Position numbers and translations under genes: made by a program. From Cannabis sativa (Eukaryota > Streptophyta > Magnoliopsida > Rosales > Cannabaceae): 64,000 nt of DNA. Shown here piece by piece: positions 32,735 to 44,885 of this stretch. Location: contig NC_083603.1 in NCBI RefSeq assembly GCF_029168945.1, forward strand, positions 13,702,001 through 13,766,000. The letters run 5' to 3'. The first letter of the stretch is position 1. Every line of letters starts with the position of its first letter. A model generated the notes under the pieces. That model was not told the origin of the DNA and searched no databases. It saw only the letters and a program-made list of their open reading frames with translations.

Positions 32735-33470
32735 TAGGAGGGGTTTGATAATAACTTTTGATGAGGTTACTTCAATCTTCTTTTTTAATTCTTATGGACA
32801 TATTTGTTTGAACACGTATCATTGAAGAATTTGGCATTTATTATTTTTTAAATTTATAATTTAAATTAATTTTTAATTTTATAATAAGAAGAAGTGAAGA
32901 ACAAGAATTTTACGAACCGAAAAAACAATTTAAATTTGATCTTTTATTTATTTATAATTTTATAAGATTTTTTTTTTAAATATTATTATTCTTAAAAAAA
33001 AAAATAAATCATATTCACTTATAAATACTTAATACGAAAACATAAAATCACATTAACTTAAAAAATTATAAACATGAATTTGCTCAGGCCATCAAACCAA
33101 CCTTCTTTAGTCTCTATTTTCGTTCAAGGTTTACTACTGTTTTTTTCATATTTTTTAGAAATTCTTAAAAAAATATGTGGAGAAAAGAGAAAAAGAAGAT
33201 ATAACCGATAACGTGTGCTATCTGTCTTGAAGTATATGAAGGTTGCAGTTTTGCAAAAATGCAATCTTAAATTTCACATGTCATGTATCCAATTCTCTCA
33301 CGAAATTAGTACACTAAATTTAGAGTGGTTTATTTTCGATTGCATAATCTTTTATCTACTTTATTATATAAAATAATAATTTTTTTTTAATTATTTTTTT
33401 ATACTCGAATTTTGAACTTGAGATCTCTATTTTTATTATTTTAATTATTTTCTCCTTAAACGGCTGAAAT
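32735..33470 (+). repeat. partial, divergent fourth copy of the RING-H2 unit
   Basis: Starting near GTTTGATAATAACTTTTGATGAGG the sequence follows unit 2 from about 18378 through the RING region and its 3' flank, with many small deletions. After a break (33471-33716, unrelated) a further 110-base block at 33717-33830 again matches the units. It is more diverged than units 1 to 3 are from each other, so it is probably the oldest copy. Confidence 0.75.
33075..33318 (+). pseudogene. RING-H2 gene remnant (fourth copy)
   Basis: Begins ATGAATTTGCTCAGGCCATC, like the intact copies. It then loses the stretch encoding part of the basic linker and most of the RING (only CYLS and a KCNLKFHMSC-like echo remain) and stops early. 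Not functional. Confidence 0.8.
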
Positions 33471-34117
33471 ATTGATTTATAGATTAAAAAACAATCAACC
33501 TGGATATCGTACTATATTATACGTTTAAGGCTAAGGATACAAATGATTTATATTGAAAAGTGAGAATGATGGATCCGCCCACCACAGACTTCTGGTTCCT
33601 TTGTTATTGCCAATATTAACTGATGGAGCCGAGTTGTGATTGATTGGCCACGGCAGCTACATAGAACAACAACACTCATCAGCTTCCTTCAAAACCAAAC
33701 CACTGTTATGAAATCCAATTAGCTTAGATGGTGGAAATATGCCATACACGTTTCATACTCTTCACACATCATGTATATTATTACAATCTATATAACAAAA
33801 GCAATGTTCACCACTACTACTAATAACATAAAAAGAAAGAAAAAGTATCTGGGACTAGATTCGTTTATGACACAAGATAAGTAGAAGTTATGGGCTAAAA
33901 CAAGAAAAATGACCAAAAAACAAAAGTCCTTGCCTTGAAATTGATGACCATAATAACTTAAATCATAATACAAAACTTGGGATGAAGAAGGGAACTATTA
34001 TGTGGCATAAAGACTATGACCCGGCGCTTTTTCATCAAGAGGGTTTCTAGTTCTACTACCCTCCTCTATTGCTGTCTTTGCCTTTTTGCAATAAAGCTAA
34101 AAAGCTTTATAAGTTAA
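33471..34117. other. threonine dehydratase 3' flank and copy boundary
   Basis: Noncoding. 33471-33716 is unique in the window. 33717-33830 is the block shared with the three tandem units. The rest up to 34117 should contain the 3' UTR of the dehydratase gene. Confidence 0.5.
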
Positions 34118-37100
34118 TCAATGCATCAGAAGTCTGAAATCACAGTCGTTGGTTACCACTATATATTCATATCCCACACCGTCTGCTCGACTGTGGAACT
34201 CATCCATCTCGGAACTTGGTACCTGAATCCCAACCAATACATTTGCGCCAGTTTCACCCTATTGGAGGAAGTTCAATGAGATATAATAAAATAGAAAAAA
34301 ATAAACATAACAAAACGTATGGTACATTATGCATTCTGTTTTAAACTTTTTTGTGAAAGTATGTTAAAAGAGAGTTTTGCTTTGATGCCCACCTGTCCAC
34401 GGTAATGGAACAAACTTATATTCCATCGAGGGCTGAATTCATCTAAAAACTTCATCAGCGCACCAGGTCTCTCTGGGAATATGAAACGGCAAAGAACCTC
34501 GTCTTCAACATGTGATCTTCCTCCCATCTGAAAGAAACTCGAAACATGGTAAACTACCAAAATGACATGGCCACATTGTTCATTGGAAAAGAAGTCACTC
34601 TCCCCATATTGATAGAGGGAAGTAAAGAGGTTACTACTTATAACTGAGAGACAAAGCCGAGTTAAGAAAAATAAATTACCAAGTAACGCAAGTGGTCTTT
34701 AACCAGGTCATTATCAGTGAGATTGTAAGTCTTTAGTTGAGAAGACTCCATTCGCTCTTGCATTTCACTGAGTTCCGAAACTGTGTGAACTCCAACACTG
34801 CATAATATGAAAAAGTTAATAAAACGACCCATGTGCAAAAAATAAACAGCTGCTAGAGACTGAGAAAGACTCCTCAGAAAATAAATGAAACTGAACAGAA
34901 AATTTGAGATCTGATCAATATTCACAAATCGACAAGCAGTTACCTGTACAAAACAACAGCCTCTTTATCGGAGCTGTATCTATATTTAAACTCAGTAATG
35001 TTCATTGGCCCTACCTGCCAAGACGTAAATTGACACCATAAATGCGAGAGTTGTTTAATGAGAAAGTTATTGAAGTCACATCTACATACCAGTTCACAAA
35101 ACTGCTTGAAGCTCCCAGGCTCCTCAGTCAAAAGGGTTGCAAGTACTGCCTCTTGTTTGCGACCAACATTAGCAAGTTCAGTCACTACTCTCAATTTATC
35201 AAAATTCATATTTGCCCCACTGGTTATTGCTACAACATTTTCCCCTTTAATGCCATAATATCTGCAGTATGCTTCAGCTCCAGCAAGAGCAAGAGCACCT
35301 GCTGGTTCCAAAATACTTCTTTTCTCCTCAAACATGTCCTGCAAACGAGAGCCATGACATTATGTTCTCAAAAACTTTTAATGATAAGTGACATCTTCTC
35401 AACTAGTTTGAAATTAAAAAAATGCAGCCTTTTTCTTAAATAGCGATCATGTAAAATGGACCACAGCTCTTCATGCCACAAGAGGACAACATAATAAACA
35501 ACACCCCCCAAGAACATGCTAATCATATGCATACTTCTCGAGTAAGGATGCATCAAGAGATAAGCCCAAGAACAAGCACACAGACTTTGAATTTGGCACA
35601 CATAAGAAGCCTTGCCTTAATCGAGGCACAAATGGCGTCACGGTTTACAAGAACTACACCATCTACAAGTTCTCTGCATACACGGAAAGTTTCTTCCCCA
35701 ACCTCCTTAACCGCTACACCATCAGCAAAACCTCCAACCTGGTCTAAGATCACTCTTTGCCCGTGATGTAATGATAAAGCCATTGCATTTGCATCGGTTG
35801 GTTCAACTCCAATAATCTTTACCTGAAATTGTAACGTACATCATTTAATAAACATCAGTAAGTATGAACATAGGGTTCAAGCCCAACCAGCATTCTTTTC
35901 AAAGACCCTCGCTGTACAAAGAAAACAATGACCCCAAAGTAAGAGCAAAGAAAGAGACAAAATAATATGAATAAACTGACTCAAGCCTTCAGTCTCCGAT
36001 CATAAGTATGTGTTAGTGAATTTTCAAAGCTCCAAAAATAATTACGGAGTAATTTAGAGAAACAAACAAAAAAAAAAACGAAGGGGTTTGAGGGGAGAAT
36101 CCAAATCAATGACCCCATATTAGACAATAATAAAGCACACGGGGAGGGCCCAAGTCTCCAGTCACCGTGCACAAGTTTGTGGCTAGCGATTTAACAAAGC
36201 TTCGATATTTATTGAAGTAAATTCCTAAAAGAAAAAAAAAGTGAAATCTATCATAACATTTTGCAAAAAGAAAAGTTGTTCAGGAAATCTAACATAGCAT
36301 GTTGAATAAAAGAAAAGTTTTTCAAGGGATAAAACCAACAAACCTCAGGTGAGACTCTCTTGACATAGGCGGCAATACCAGCTATTAGCCCACCACCCCC
36401 AACAGGCACAAAGATAGCATGCAATGGGGTTTTGCTTTGGCGCACAATTTCCATCCCAACCGTTCCCTGACCTATTATCACATCTGGGTGGTCAAAGGGT
36501 GGTATAAACGTACGACCCTCCTCTATGCCCCTTTTCTTTGCATAAGCTTGTGCCTCATCATAAGAGTCTCCCACTAGCACCACCGTAGCCCCCAACCTCT
36601 CAACTGATTGCCACTATCAAACAGAGCAAAACACAAAAATACATTAGACATCTTTCTTGGTCCGAAAAAATCAAAACCCGTCACCATAAAATAAATGAAG
36701 AAAGAACCTTAATTTCTGGTGTGGTAACAGGCATGGCAATCAGTGCATTACAACCCAGTTTCTTAGCAGATAATGCAACTCCTTGAGCATGATTTCCAGC
36801 AGAAGAGCAAATAACCCCTTTATCCAATTGTTCCTTGGTGAGCTTGGCCATCATATTATACGCTCCCCTGAGCTTAAACGAGAAAACCTACAAAACCCAA
36901 AAGAGAAAAAACACATTCAATCATTTTCTCAAACATGTAATTGACATTCTCGACTACCCAATTCATACTCACAGGCTGTAAATCTTCCCGCTTCAACCAA
37001 ATGTTATTCTGTAGCCGTTCCGAGAGCTTTGGAGCCAACTGAAGCGGAGATTCAATGGAGATATCGTAGACCTTGGAGGAAAGTATATTAGTCAAGTAAC

Positions 37101-37440
37101 TCATCGCATCAATGATCCCAGCATCGTCCTGTTCAACCACCCGGTCCGGCACTGCCCCAACGTAACCAGCTGGGTACTGCAACGAATCAGCGGAGACCCT
37201 CATCCGAGGGGGCGGCGGAGGAGGAGGAGAGCCCTGAAAAGCGCCCATTTCGCGTGTCAAGACGGTCGACGAAGATGGCGGTTTTGGAGAAATCTCAGCA
37301 GTCTGTTTAGACAGGGCGCCTGCGATGGTGACTGGCCTGAAGTTGGCCATCCTCAACCCGCGGGTTCCTTTGGGGTTCACGTGGGTCGGGTCGGGCCCAA
37401 TGACATGAGCCACCGCCGGGTTTAGGCGCAGAGTGTCCAT
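34118..37440 (-). CDS. OMR1: threonine dehydratase (threonine deaminase), biosynthetic, chloroplastic, nine exons
   Basis: PLP enzyme converting threonine to 2-oxobutanoate and ammonia, the committed step to isoleucine in plastids, feedback-regulated by isoleucine. Exons on the minus strand: 37440-36973, 36887-36708, 36613-36344, 35822-35616, 35338-35090, 35014-34944, 34797-34680, 34527-34393 and 34258-34118. They total 612 aa plus TGA, normal for the family. An Ala/Ser/Pro-rich N-terminus with a run of seven prolines is the transit peptide. The PLP lysine is in [10 protein letters not shown] (Lys161). [11 protein letters not shown] and the phosphate loop [11 protein letters not shown] follow, then SGANMNFD. 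Two C-terminal ACT-like regulatory domains start near [18 protein letters not shown] and [19 protein letters not shown]. All introns are GT-AG except the fourth, which begins with GC. The gene is complete, with every exon joining in frame. Confidence 0.95.
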
Positions 37441-37558
37441 GGTTTCTTTCTATTTTCAGTTTCTCTCTCCTCACTATTTGTGTTTGGTTTAGAGAGAGAA
37501 AGTTTGTGTATAGATTTTAAAAGTAAATGAGTGACCGTTGATTGTAATTTTCAATGGG

Positions 37559-37566
37559 TATTTATA
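37559..37566 (-). promoter_or_regulatory. TATA box of the threonine dehydratase gene
   Basis: Minus-strand TATAAATA, about 120 bases upstream of ATG 37440, a plausible distance allowing a 5' UTR of about 90 bases rich in CT (AGAGAGAAA on the plus strand). Confidence 0.55.
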
Positions 37567-37621
37567 GTGACCGGAGAGAGCAGGCACGTGTTGAAACTCT
37601 CACACTAATAATACCTACTTA

Positions 37622-40600
37622 TTTTTTTTTTTTTAAAAAGAACCAAAGTTAAAATTAAACCGATAAAAGGTTCATGATCCAGGGAAATCCCTCCCCTTGA
37701 CAATTCAGATGCTCCTTGGAGAAACTTCTAGCATCTTTGGCTAAAACATTAACAAAAGAAATAACATCACGAGTAATGAAAGTACAAGAACAATTAACTA
37801 AACTTTTTTTCAATTCCAGAATAGAAGAAAAAAGAGACCAACATCTCCAATTCGAAAAAGATTCCTCCAGCAAGGAATTCACAATAACTTGAGAGTCAGT
37901 GAAGATGCACACGTCCTCCCAATTCTTCTCTTTGGCCCAAAGTAAGGCGAGTTTGATGACTTCAAGTTCTGCTGCAATCGGACTATCCTGCTTCCCTGAT
38001 GTAGTTCTGATGAACCAATGATTAGTAACTCTATCAATTGCCACCAGGACTAGGATTGCAGTGAAAGGTAGGTGTAGTCTTCTCACAGTAGGCCTGTTTG
38101 ATTTCGCTCATCTCAATAAAGCGTTTCTTGGCATCTAAGAGCAGAGTGTCGAGCGAGACCTGCACATGAGATCCATGATGAATTCTGTTCCGCCACAGCC
38201 ACACAGTTTCCAAAATAGAGGCAAACTAGACGAGGAAAGTATGCCTAGAAGACACGTCCAAATTAACAACAGCAGAACAAGTGAATTCAAATAGAGTATT
38301 ACCCGGGATTAGCTCAGTTTTGATTGGTAATGGGCCACCAAACCATAAGACTTTGACCATCGAACATCTCACAAAAAGATGTAAAGGATTTTCAAATTCG
38401 GACCAACAAAACGAGCAGTCATTAGAATTACAGCCCCCAAATTTATCGGACGTTGGTAATGCCCCTGCTATCGCTCTCTAGAGCATCATGCTCTGTCTGA
38501 GATGAATTTTACTTTCCCATAACCACTTCCATAGCTCCTTCTTTTCAGCAAATCTATTCCTCTGATTATTCAGGTAGGCTCCTTTAACCGAGAAGGCACC
38601 AGCATCAGAATTCTTCCAGATAATCACATCCTTCTCCGCATGAGTGTTGATTTGAATAGAGCTAATCAAACCCCCCACTTCGTAGCCAAACAGAAACTCA
38701 AGGAAGCCATGGTTCCAAGTTTTGTTACTTCTAAACATAAGATCTGCAACACAGCGCAAAGACGGGGCTTTGGAACGAATAGCCTCCATAGTTTCTCTGA
38801 ATTCATCATACTCCATCCACGGAATCCATGGCTGCCACCACAGATTAGTGTCCTCGCCATTAGCAATAATAGTGCAGGATCCATCACAGATTAGTTTTCG
38901 GGCCTCCAAAATTCCTCTCCACACCGGACTTTCTGATGAGCGTTCTTGAACACTCCAAAATGTCTCCAAAGGATAGTATTTAACTTTGAGGGAAACAGCC
39001 CAAGGTCTATTACTATTATCCGCCAGAAACCAGGCTAATTTGGCCAGAAGGGCATTGTTCACATCATTGAATCCCCTGAAACCCAGACCTCCACAACCTT
39101 TCGGTTGGCAAAGCACATCCCAGGTTTTGGTTGCCAGGAATCTAGAGCTATCAATACGGCCTTTCCACTAGAATTTTCTGACTAAAGAATCCAACTCCTT
39201 GCAAGAGGTGATTGGGATTTTACAAGTGCTCATGGTATAAGTAGGCAACGCCATAGCCCCAAAATTAATGGTCACCATTCTCCCAATAGTAGACAAAGTC
39301 TTCATACGCCATCCTTCAAGCCGTTTACAAAGATTAGATTTGAGGAAATTAAAATCCTTTTTCCTGCTTCGGGAGAAAAGGAACGGGTTCTCCAGGTGTT
39401 TCTCCTCTCCTTTAACCAATCCGATACCCAATTTATCCATTAAAATTCTCTGAAGAGCCCGAGAGCAATTTTTAGAAAAGAGGACTCCCGATTTGAGTTT
39501 ACTACATTGTTGCCTAGACCAACTTTCATAAATCATCATACAATTCACCAGCGACTCAACCTCCTTCTCATTGGCTCTGCAGAATAGGATAGTGTCGTCT
39601 GCAAACATCAGATGGGATATAGCCGGAGCTTCTCGAGCAATACGAATGCCATTCAACCTCCCAAGGGATTGCTCCTTGGCAATCAATCTGGAAAAAACTT
39701 CATTACAGAGAATAAACAAAAATGGCGACATAGGGTCTCCTTGGCGGATCCCCCTCTAGGGAAAAAACTTCTTCAAAGGCCGACCATTAAGAAGGATAGA
39801 GTAGGAAACAAAGGTTATGCAATTCATCACCAAGGTAATAAAATGGGAATGAAATCCAAAAACCTCGAGAACTTTCTTGATGAACTTCCACTCAAGTCTA
39901 TCATACGCCTTATTCACATCAATCTTAATAGCCATTAAGCCACCCTTACCCCTTTTCGATTTGATTATGAACCAACTCTTGAGTAAGTAGAGAAGACTCA
40001 GCAATCCACCTACTAGGGACAAAGGCAAACTGAAAAGGAGAGATAAGACGATCCATGATAGAACGAAGGCGATGCGAAATAATTCTAGTTACCACTTTGT
40101 AAACAAAGTTGCAAAGAGCAATAGGGCAAAACTTTTCAACCGAATTAGGATTCTCGCACTTCGGGATGAGGCATATGAAAGTATGATAAGTGAAGAAGGG
40201 ATTTGCCCTGTCCTGAATATCGATTGAATACACTTCGAGGTCTTAGGCCCTATCGTATTCCAGCACCTACGGAAGAAGCACCTAGAAAAACTGTCTGAGC
40301 CAGGGGACTTCAAAGGATGCATCTAAAAAACATGCTCAGAAATCTCTTCATGAGTGGGGATAGAAATAAGATCCTCATTCTCTCTTGTAGTAATATCCCC
40401 CGAAATCAAGCCCTGAAGATCCTCAGGAAAATAAGGATTAGAGGAAGAGAACAACCTCTTAAAGTAGTTATTGAGAACTTCACCTTTTTCCTTTTTTTAA
40501 AAAACTACAGAGCCAAGATCATTCTTAAGAGACCAAATAAAATTACGCTTCCTTCGCACCATAGTTGACGCCTGAAAGAATTTGGAGTTGCGATCACCAT

Positions 40601-41327
40601 CTGTCAACCAAATCTCTCTAGATCTTTGACGCCAAATAAGCTCTTGCTTCTCCCAAAGTTTAGAAATTTCCTTCTCCACTTCTTCCTCTTCAACAATACT
40701 TCTTGAATTCACCTCTCTAGACTGTAGCAAAAGCAGTTTGGATTCCAGGGCTTTGAGTTTTTTATTGCAATCACTAAAGACTTTCTTGTTCCACCTTTGA
40801 AGAGCTACCCGAATTGCATCAAACCTCCTAGAAATATTCTCGTTAGAGTCAATTGAACCAGAGGAGGTCCACGCTTGTTGGATGATCTCCAGGCAACTTC
40901 CCTCCTTGAACCAAGCTTCATAGAATTTAAATGGTGTAGAACCTCGAGATCTTTCCATCACAGAGTCGAATAAGATAGGACCGTGATCAGAGGAAAGGAT
41001 TGGAAGATTTCTCACACCCCCACGAGGGAAGAGATTTATCCATTCAGTATCCACTAATGCTCTATCCTATCGTTCTCTTATAAGTCCCCCCGACTGTCTC
41101 TTGTTTTTCCATGTAAATTTGCAGCCAAAGAATCCCAAGTCCACACCCCCGGTCTCGAACAAAAATCTTCTCAGAATTGAACCATCCCTAGGACACAGGT
41201 TCTTCCTCCCGATTTATCTTCACTCAAGAGAAGAACATTTAGGTCACAAACAAGAGCCCAAGGCCCAGAGCACAGATTTATATCAGCAGAGAGGTTATCC
41301 TAGAACACTTGTTTATCATGGGTATCA
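37622..41327 (-). mobile_element. decayed, 5'-truncated L1 LINE
   Basis: Minus-strand LINE remnant of about 3.7 kb ending in an A-tail (plus-strand T-run about 37622-37635). In order from its 5' side: second half of the endonuclease with SSDHGPILF (41054-40497), RT pieces with IKIDVNKAYDRLEW (40028-39756) and FADD (39731-39168), zf-RVT (39116-38478) and RNase H (38086-37655). ORF1 and the first part of the endonuclease are missing. It belongs to a different subfamily from the intact LINE. No target-site duplication found. Confidence 0.88.
37655..41054 (-). pseudogene. LINE ORF2 remnant (endonuclease, RT, zf-RVT, RNase H)
   Basis: Open pieces in several frames, separated by stops and indels. 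Recognisable landmarks: RQRSREIWLTDGDRNSKFF, LIPKCENPNSVEKFCPIALC, LMFADDTILFCRANEKEVES, GGLGFRGFNDVNNALLAKLAW and the RNase H stretch SPIAAELEVIKLALLWAKE. It cannot encode a working protein. Confidence 0.85.
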
Positions 41328-41716
41328 AAGAGCATATCTAATGATAGCATTCTTTAAAAATATTAAAAATTTACATATTATTTAAAAATAGAATATTTTA
41401 TTTTATATATCTCTTACATCATTTTTGACATTTTTACTTCTAAAAATACTCCAATGTATAACACTTTTTAAAAACGCTATAATTATGATCTCACACATTA
41501 TTATTTAATATATATCCTAATTTTTAGCTACAATTTTTTAGTTTCAATTTTTTATTAAAAAAATAATGAATAGCATCAATGCTATAACATAACATCGGTG
41601 TAAATTTCTAGAATGACATCTTCTTCTCTCCAATAGTATAACATCTCAATATTTTATCACATAATATGTCCACATCACCAAACATCATCTAAAATTTTAC
41701 CGTTGGAGATACTCTA
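41328..41716. mobile_element. probable MITE
   Basis: AT-rich noncoding segment of about 390 bases bounded by AGAGCATATCTAATGATA at the left and, read on the minus strand, AGAGTATCTCCAACGGTA at the right: imperfect terminal inverted repeats of a kind common in plant MITEs. It abuts the truncated end of the LINE relic. Target-site duplication not established. Confidence 0.4.
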
Positions 41717-41999
41717 AGCGCATCTCCAAAGTTAAAACTTAAATTTGTGTTGAAATTACACTAAAAGAATATATTTTAACACTATTTTTTTTATTTTCTA
41801 AAACACTAAAAATTAAAAAAAAAACAATCCTTCATTATTATTATTCTTCAATATTCGAGCACCTATATATAGAATTTTTGTTTTTGAAAAAAACAAAAAT
41901 ATGTTCCATGACTCTTTTTATTTTTTTAATTTTAAAAATTAAACAAACATGTGTTGTTCTGTAAATTTTAATTTTATTTTTAGTTAAGTCATGTCTAGG
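41717..41999. other. AT-rich region, possible second MITE start
   Basis: Begins GCGCATCTCCAAAGTTAAAA, reminiscent of a MITE end, but no matching right end was found. Confidence 0.3.
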
Positions 42000-42722
42000 T
42001 CTAGGTTGGTTTGCGACTGGGATGGGGGTCCGGGTCCCTGTCCAAGATCGGGGTCGGGGTCTAGGTTCGAGTTTTGAGGCGGGGGTCCGAGTTTGTCTCA
42101 GGCCAATTCTGGGTCTAAGTCTTGGGGCAGGGCCCGAGTCTGGGTCTTGGGCAAGGGCCCGAGCCTGGGTCCTGACCCGATTCGAGTTTGGGTCAGGGAT
42201 CTGAGTCTGATCAAGGGTCCAAGCTCTTGGGTCTAGGACTAGGTCCGTGGTTCGGGTTCGATGTCGGGTCTGTGGACTGATGTCCGGGTTTGGATTTGGG
42301 TTAGGGTCGGGGTCCAAGCTCCGACTCTAGGGCCCAACTTCGGGAGCAGGGTTCGAATCAGGGATTCGAGGTACAAGTGTTGTTCTTTGTTCGAGATTCG
42401 GGTCCAGGTCCTAGTTTGGTGTTTAGGTTTGAGTCCCAATTCAGGGTCTCAATTCGAGGGTCGGGGTCGTGGTCTGGGTTTTAGGCCGAGTCTATTGTGT
42501 AGGTCTGAGTCTGGGGATGAATCTGTGGTCCGAGTCTTGGTGTACAAGGCCGGGTCTAGGTCCAGGACCATGGTCATCTAAGTCCTGGTTTCGAGTTAGG
42601 GTCCAGCTCTAGGTCCCGAGCCAGGATGTAGGTCTGGGGTTCGATGTCTAGTTTTGGGTCTCAGTTCAAGGTTCGGGCCCAAGTCTTGATCTGAGATTCG
42701 AGTTGGGTCGAGGTCCAGGTCT
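42000..42722. repeat. degenerate G-rich hexamer repeat (GGGTCN/GGTTCN)
   Basis: About 720 bases built from imperfect 6-mers such as GGGTCT, GGGTCC, GGTTCG and GGGGTC, with strong G-over-C asymmetry on the plus strand. It sits sharply within very AT-rich DNA. Open frames on both strands (Asp-Pro-Asn-rich on the minus strand) follow from the period and are not genes. Confidence 0.85.
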
Positions 42723-42976
42723 AAAATATTAATAAAAAAATATATAAATAGACTATAATTAAGAAAAAAATATTTAATTTTTTTTGAAAGTAATTTTTTA
42801 AAAAAAAAAAAAATCCAAAATTTGATAGTCATGTTTAAAATTAAAAAGTGAAAATAATTTTAGTAGAACATATTTTTGAAAATGTTTTTACTATTCTAAT
42901 TAAAAAAAACAAAAAATTAATTAAAAAAGTGTTATAAAACGCACCCTATGTAAGATCTAACATATTTTTTTAAAAA
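42723..42976. other. AT-rich spacer
   Basis: A/T homopolymer-rich sequence between the G-rich repeat and the solo LTR; nothing recognised. Confidence 0.5.
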
Positions 42977-42981
42977 GTAAG
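42977..42981. repeat. target-site duplication GTAAG, left
   Basis: GTAAG before the solo LTR; repeated at 44886-44890 right after it. Confidence 0.85.
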
Positions 42982-44885
42982 TGTTGGGTTTTATGCCCTA
43001 AATAAAACTCCATTTCAATGTAATCCATTTTATTCAACATCAATAAAGAAACAGAAGTATTTTTCATTCATTTGTATATGTTTTGGTTCATCTTATCAAT
43101 TGCTTGTCTATTTGATTTATAAATTCATCTGAAACCCTTTTCACATACTTGATCCTGTTTATTGTGTTGTCAACACTTTGGAAAGTAAACATGACTATGT
43201 GAATAAAGTTTCCTAGATTTATGAGACGCAGGGTTTTACTTATATGATAATCTACAACAGAGTTTACTTGCATTTGGAGAAATGCTATGTTCTTTCCAGA
43301 GCATTGGTTAAAGTAAAGCTCAGGTTGGATGCATGGAGTATGCATCGGAAGGGACCGATATTGAACTTTGACTTAGATTTATTAAACTTACCGTAATATC
43401 TATTCAAGTCAATATCGCCTAGTTGATCCTAGATCAAATGATCTTAATCCTGTTATGATTAGGCTCAATCTCAAGAGGCTATTCGTGTTCTTTGATTTGT
43501 TAGTTAAGCCTACTTTTGGGTCAGGGTGATACGTACATTTTGGGAACAAGGTAATGCAATTGAGTGGGAGCGCTAACATAAACATGGAATCTATAGCTTC
43601 CATCTGGCGAATAGTAAGTAAAGGATGATCTCCTTCGAGCTTGACCAAACAAAAATAAATGGTGGAGTACTCATTTCACATAAGCTGAAATATCATTTAT
43701 ACGGGGTTACGTGTTTTAAGGATAAAATACATTGTAGGGTGTAACGGTAATCTAATCCCTTTACAGTGTAGATCATTCATATAGAGGATCATTGATCAAA
43801 TTAGGATTATAACAATGGATAACTAATGATGTGTCTATATGGTGGAACATATAGAGCATTCTATATACTGAGAGTGCAATTCTAAGTTCTATGCGTGGAT
43901 TCAACGAAGAATTAATAAGTCAGTGAATTTAGGTTATAAATTCTTGATCTGCTTATTGGAAGCTCGGTTATAAAGACCCATGGTCCCCCCACTAGTTGAG
44001 ATAATATTGCTTGTAAGACTCATATAATTGGTTTTGATTAATCAATTATAATTCTCAATTTAGACTATGTCTATTTGTGAATTTTTCACTAAGTAAGGGC
44101 GAAATTGTAAAAAAAGAGTTCTAGGGGCATATTTGTTAATTATGATACTTTGTATGGTTCAATTAATAAATATGATAAATGACAATATTATTTAATAATT
44201 ATTTATAGTTATTAAATAGTTAGAATTGGCATTTAAATGGTTGAATTTGAAAATTGGCGTTTTTGAGAAAATGAGATGCAGAAATGATAAAACTGCAAAA
44301 TTGCAAAAAGTGAGGCCCAAATCCATATTGCCTAGGGCCGGCCACTTTTATACCATTTATCATCTGATATTTTCATTATTTTAATGCCAAATAATTCAAA
44401 CCTAACCCTAGTGGAATGCTATAAATAGATAGTGAAGGCTTCAGGAAATTTACACTTAACTTTCACACTTTTCCTTCAGATAAAAACCTGATCCTTCACT
44501 CCTAACCCTAGCCGCCACCTCTTCTCTTCTTCTTCCTCTTGAATTTCGAACCTCTTAGTGATTAGAGTAGTGCCCACACACATCAAGTGATACCTCAATC
44601 ATAGTGAGGAAGATCGTGAAGAAAGACATTCAACAAGAAGGAGTTTCAGCACTAAAAAAGGTGAGAAAGAGATCCAGGTTCAGATACTGATAATGCTCTG
44701 CTACAAAAAGGAATCAAAGGCTAGATATCTGAACGGAAGGAGTCATTATATTCCGCTGCACCCAATGTAAGGTTGCCTAAACTTTATATGTGTTTATTTC
44801 ATAATCGTTTTAGAAGTTCATATTTAGGGTGTTAATCAACATACTTGTGAGTAGATCTAAGATCCTGGTAAAATAATTTCCAATA
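42982..44885 (+). mobile_element. solo LTR (1.9 kb) of a copia-type element
   Basis: Begins TGTTGGG and ends CCAATA (canonical CCAACA with one change). Flanked by GTAAG on both sides with no internal domain, which is the product of LTR-LTR recombination. TATAAATAG at 44420-44428 is the likely promoter. The last 1.2 kb matches 50489-51694, where the LTR is followed by a PBS, confirming that this is an LTR. Confidence 0.9.

Noticed and set aside
35042..35766. Plus-strand frames opposite threonine dehydratase exons
   Set aside because: Antisense to well supported exons.
41841..42581. Open frames on both strands in the G-rich repeat (Asp/Pro/Asn-rich and Arg/Val/Gly-rich)
   Set aside because: A consequence of a 6-base period without stop codons; no recognisable protein feature.
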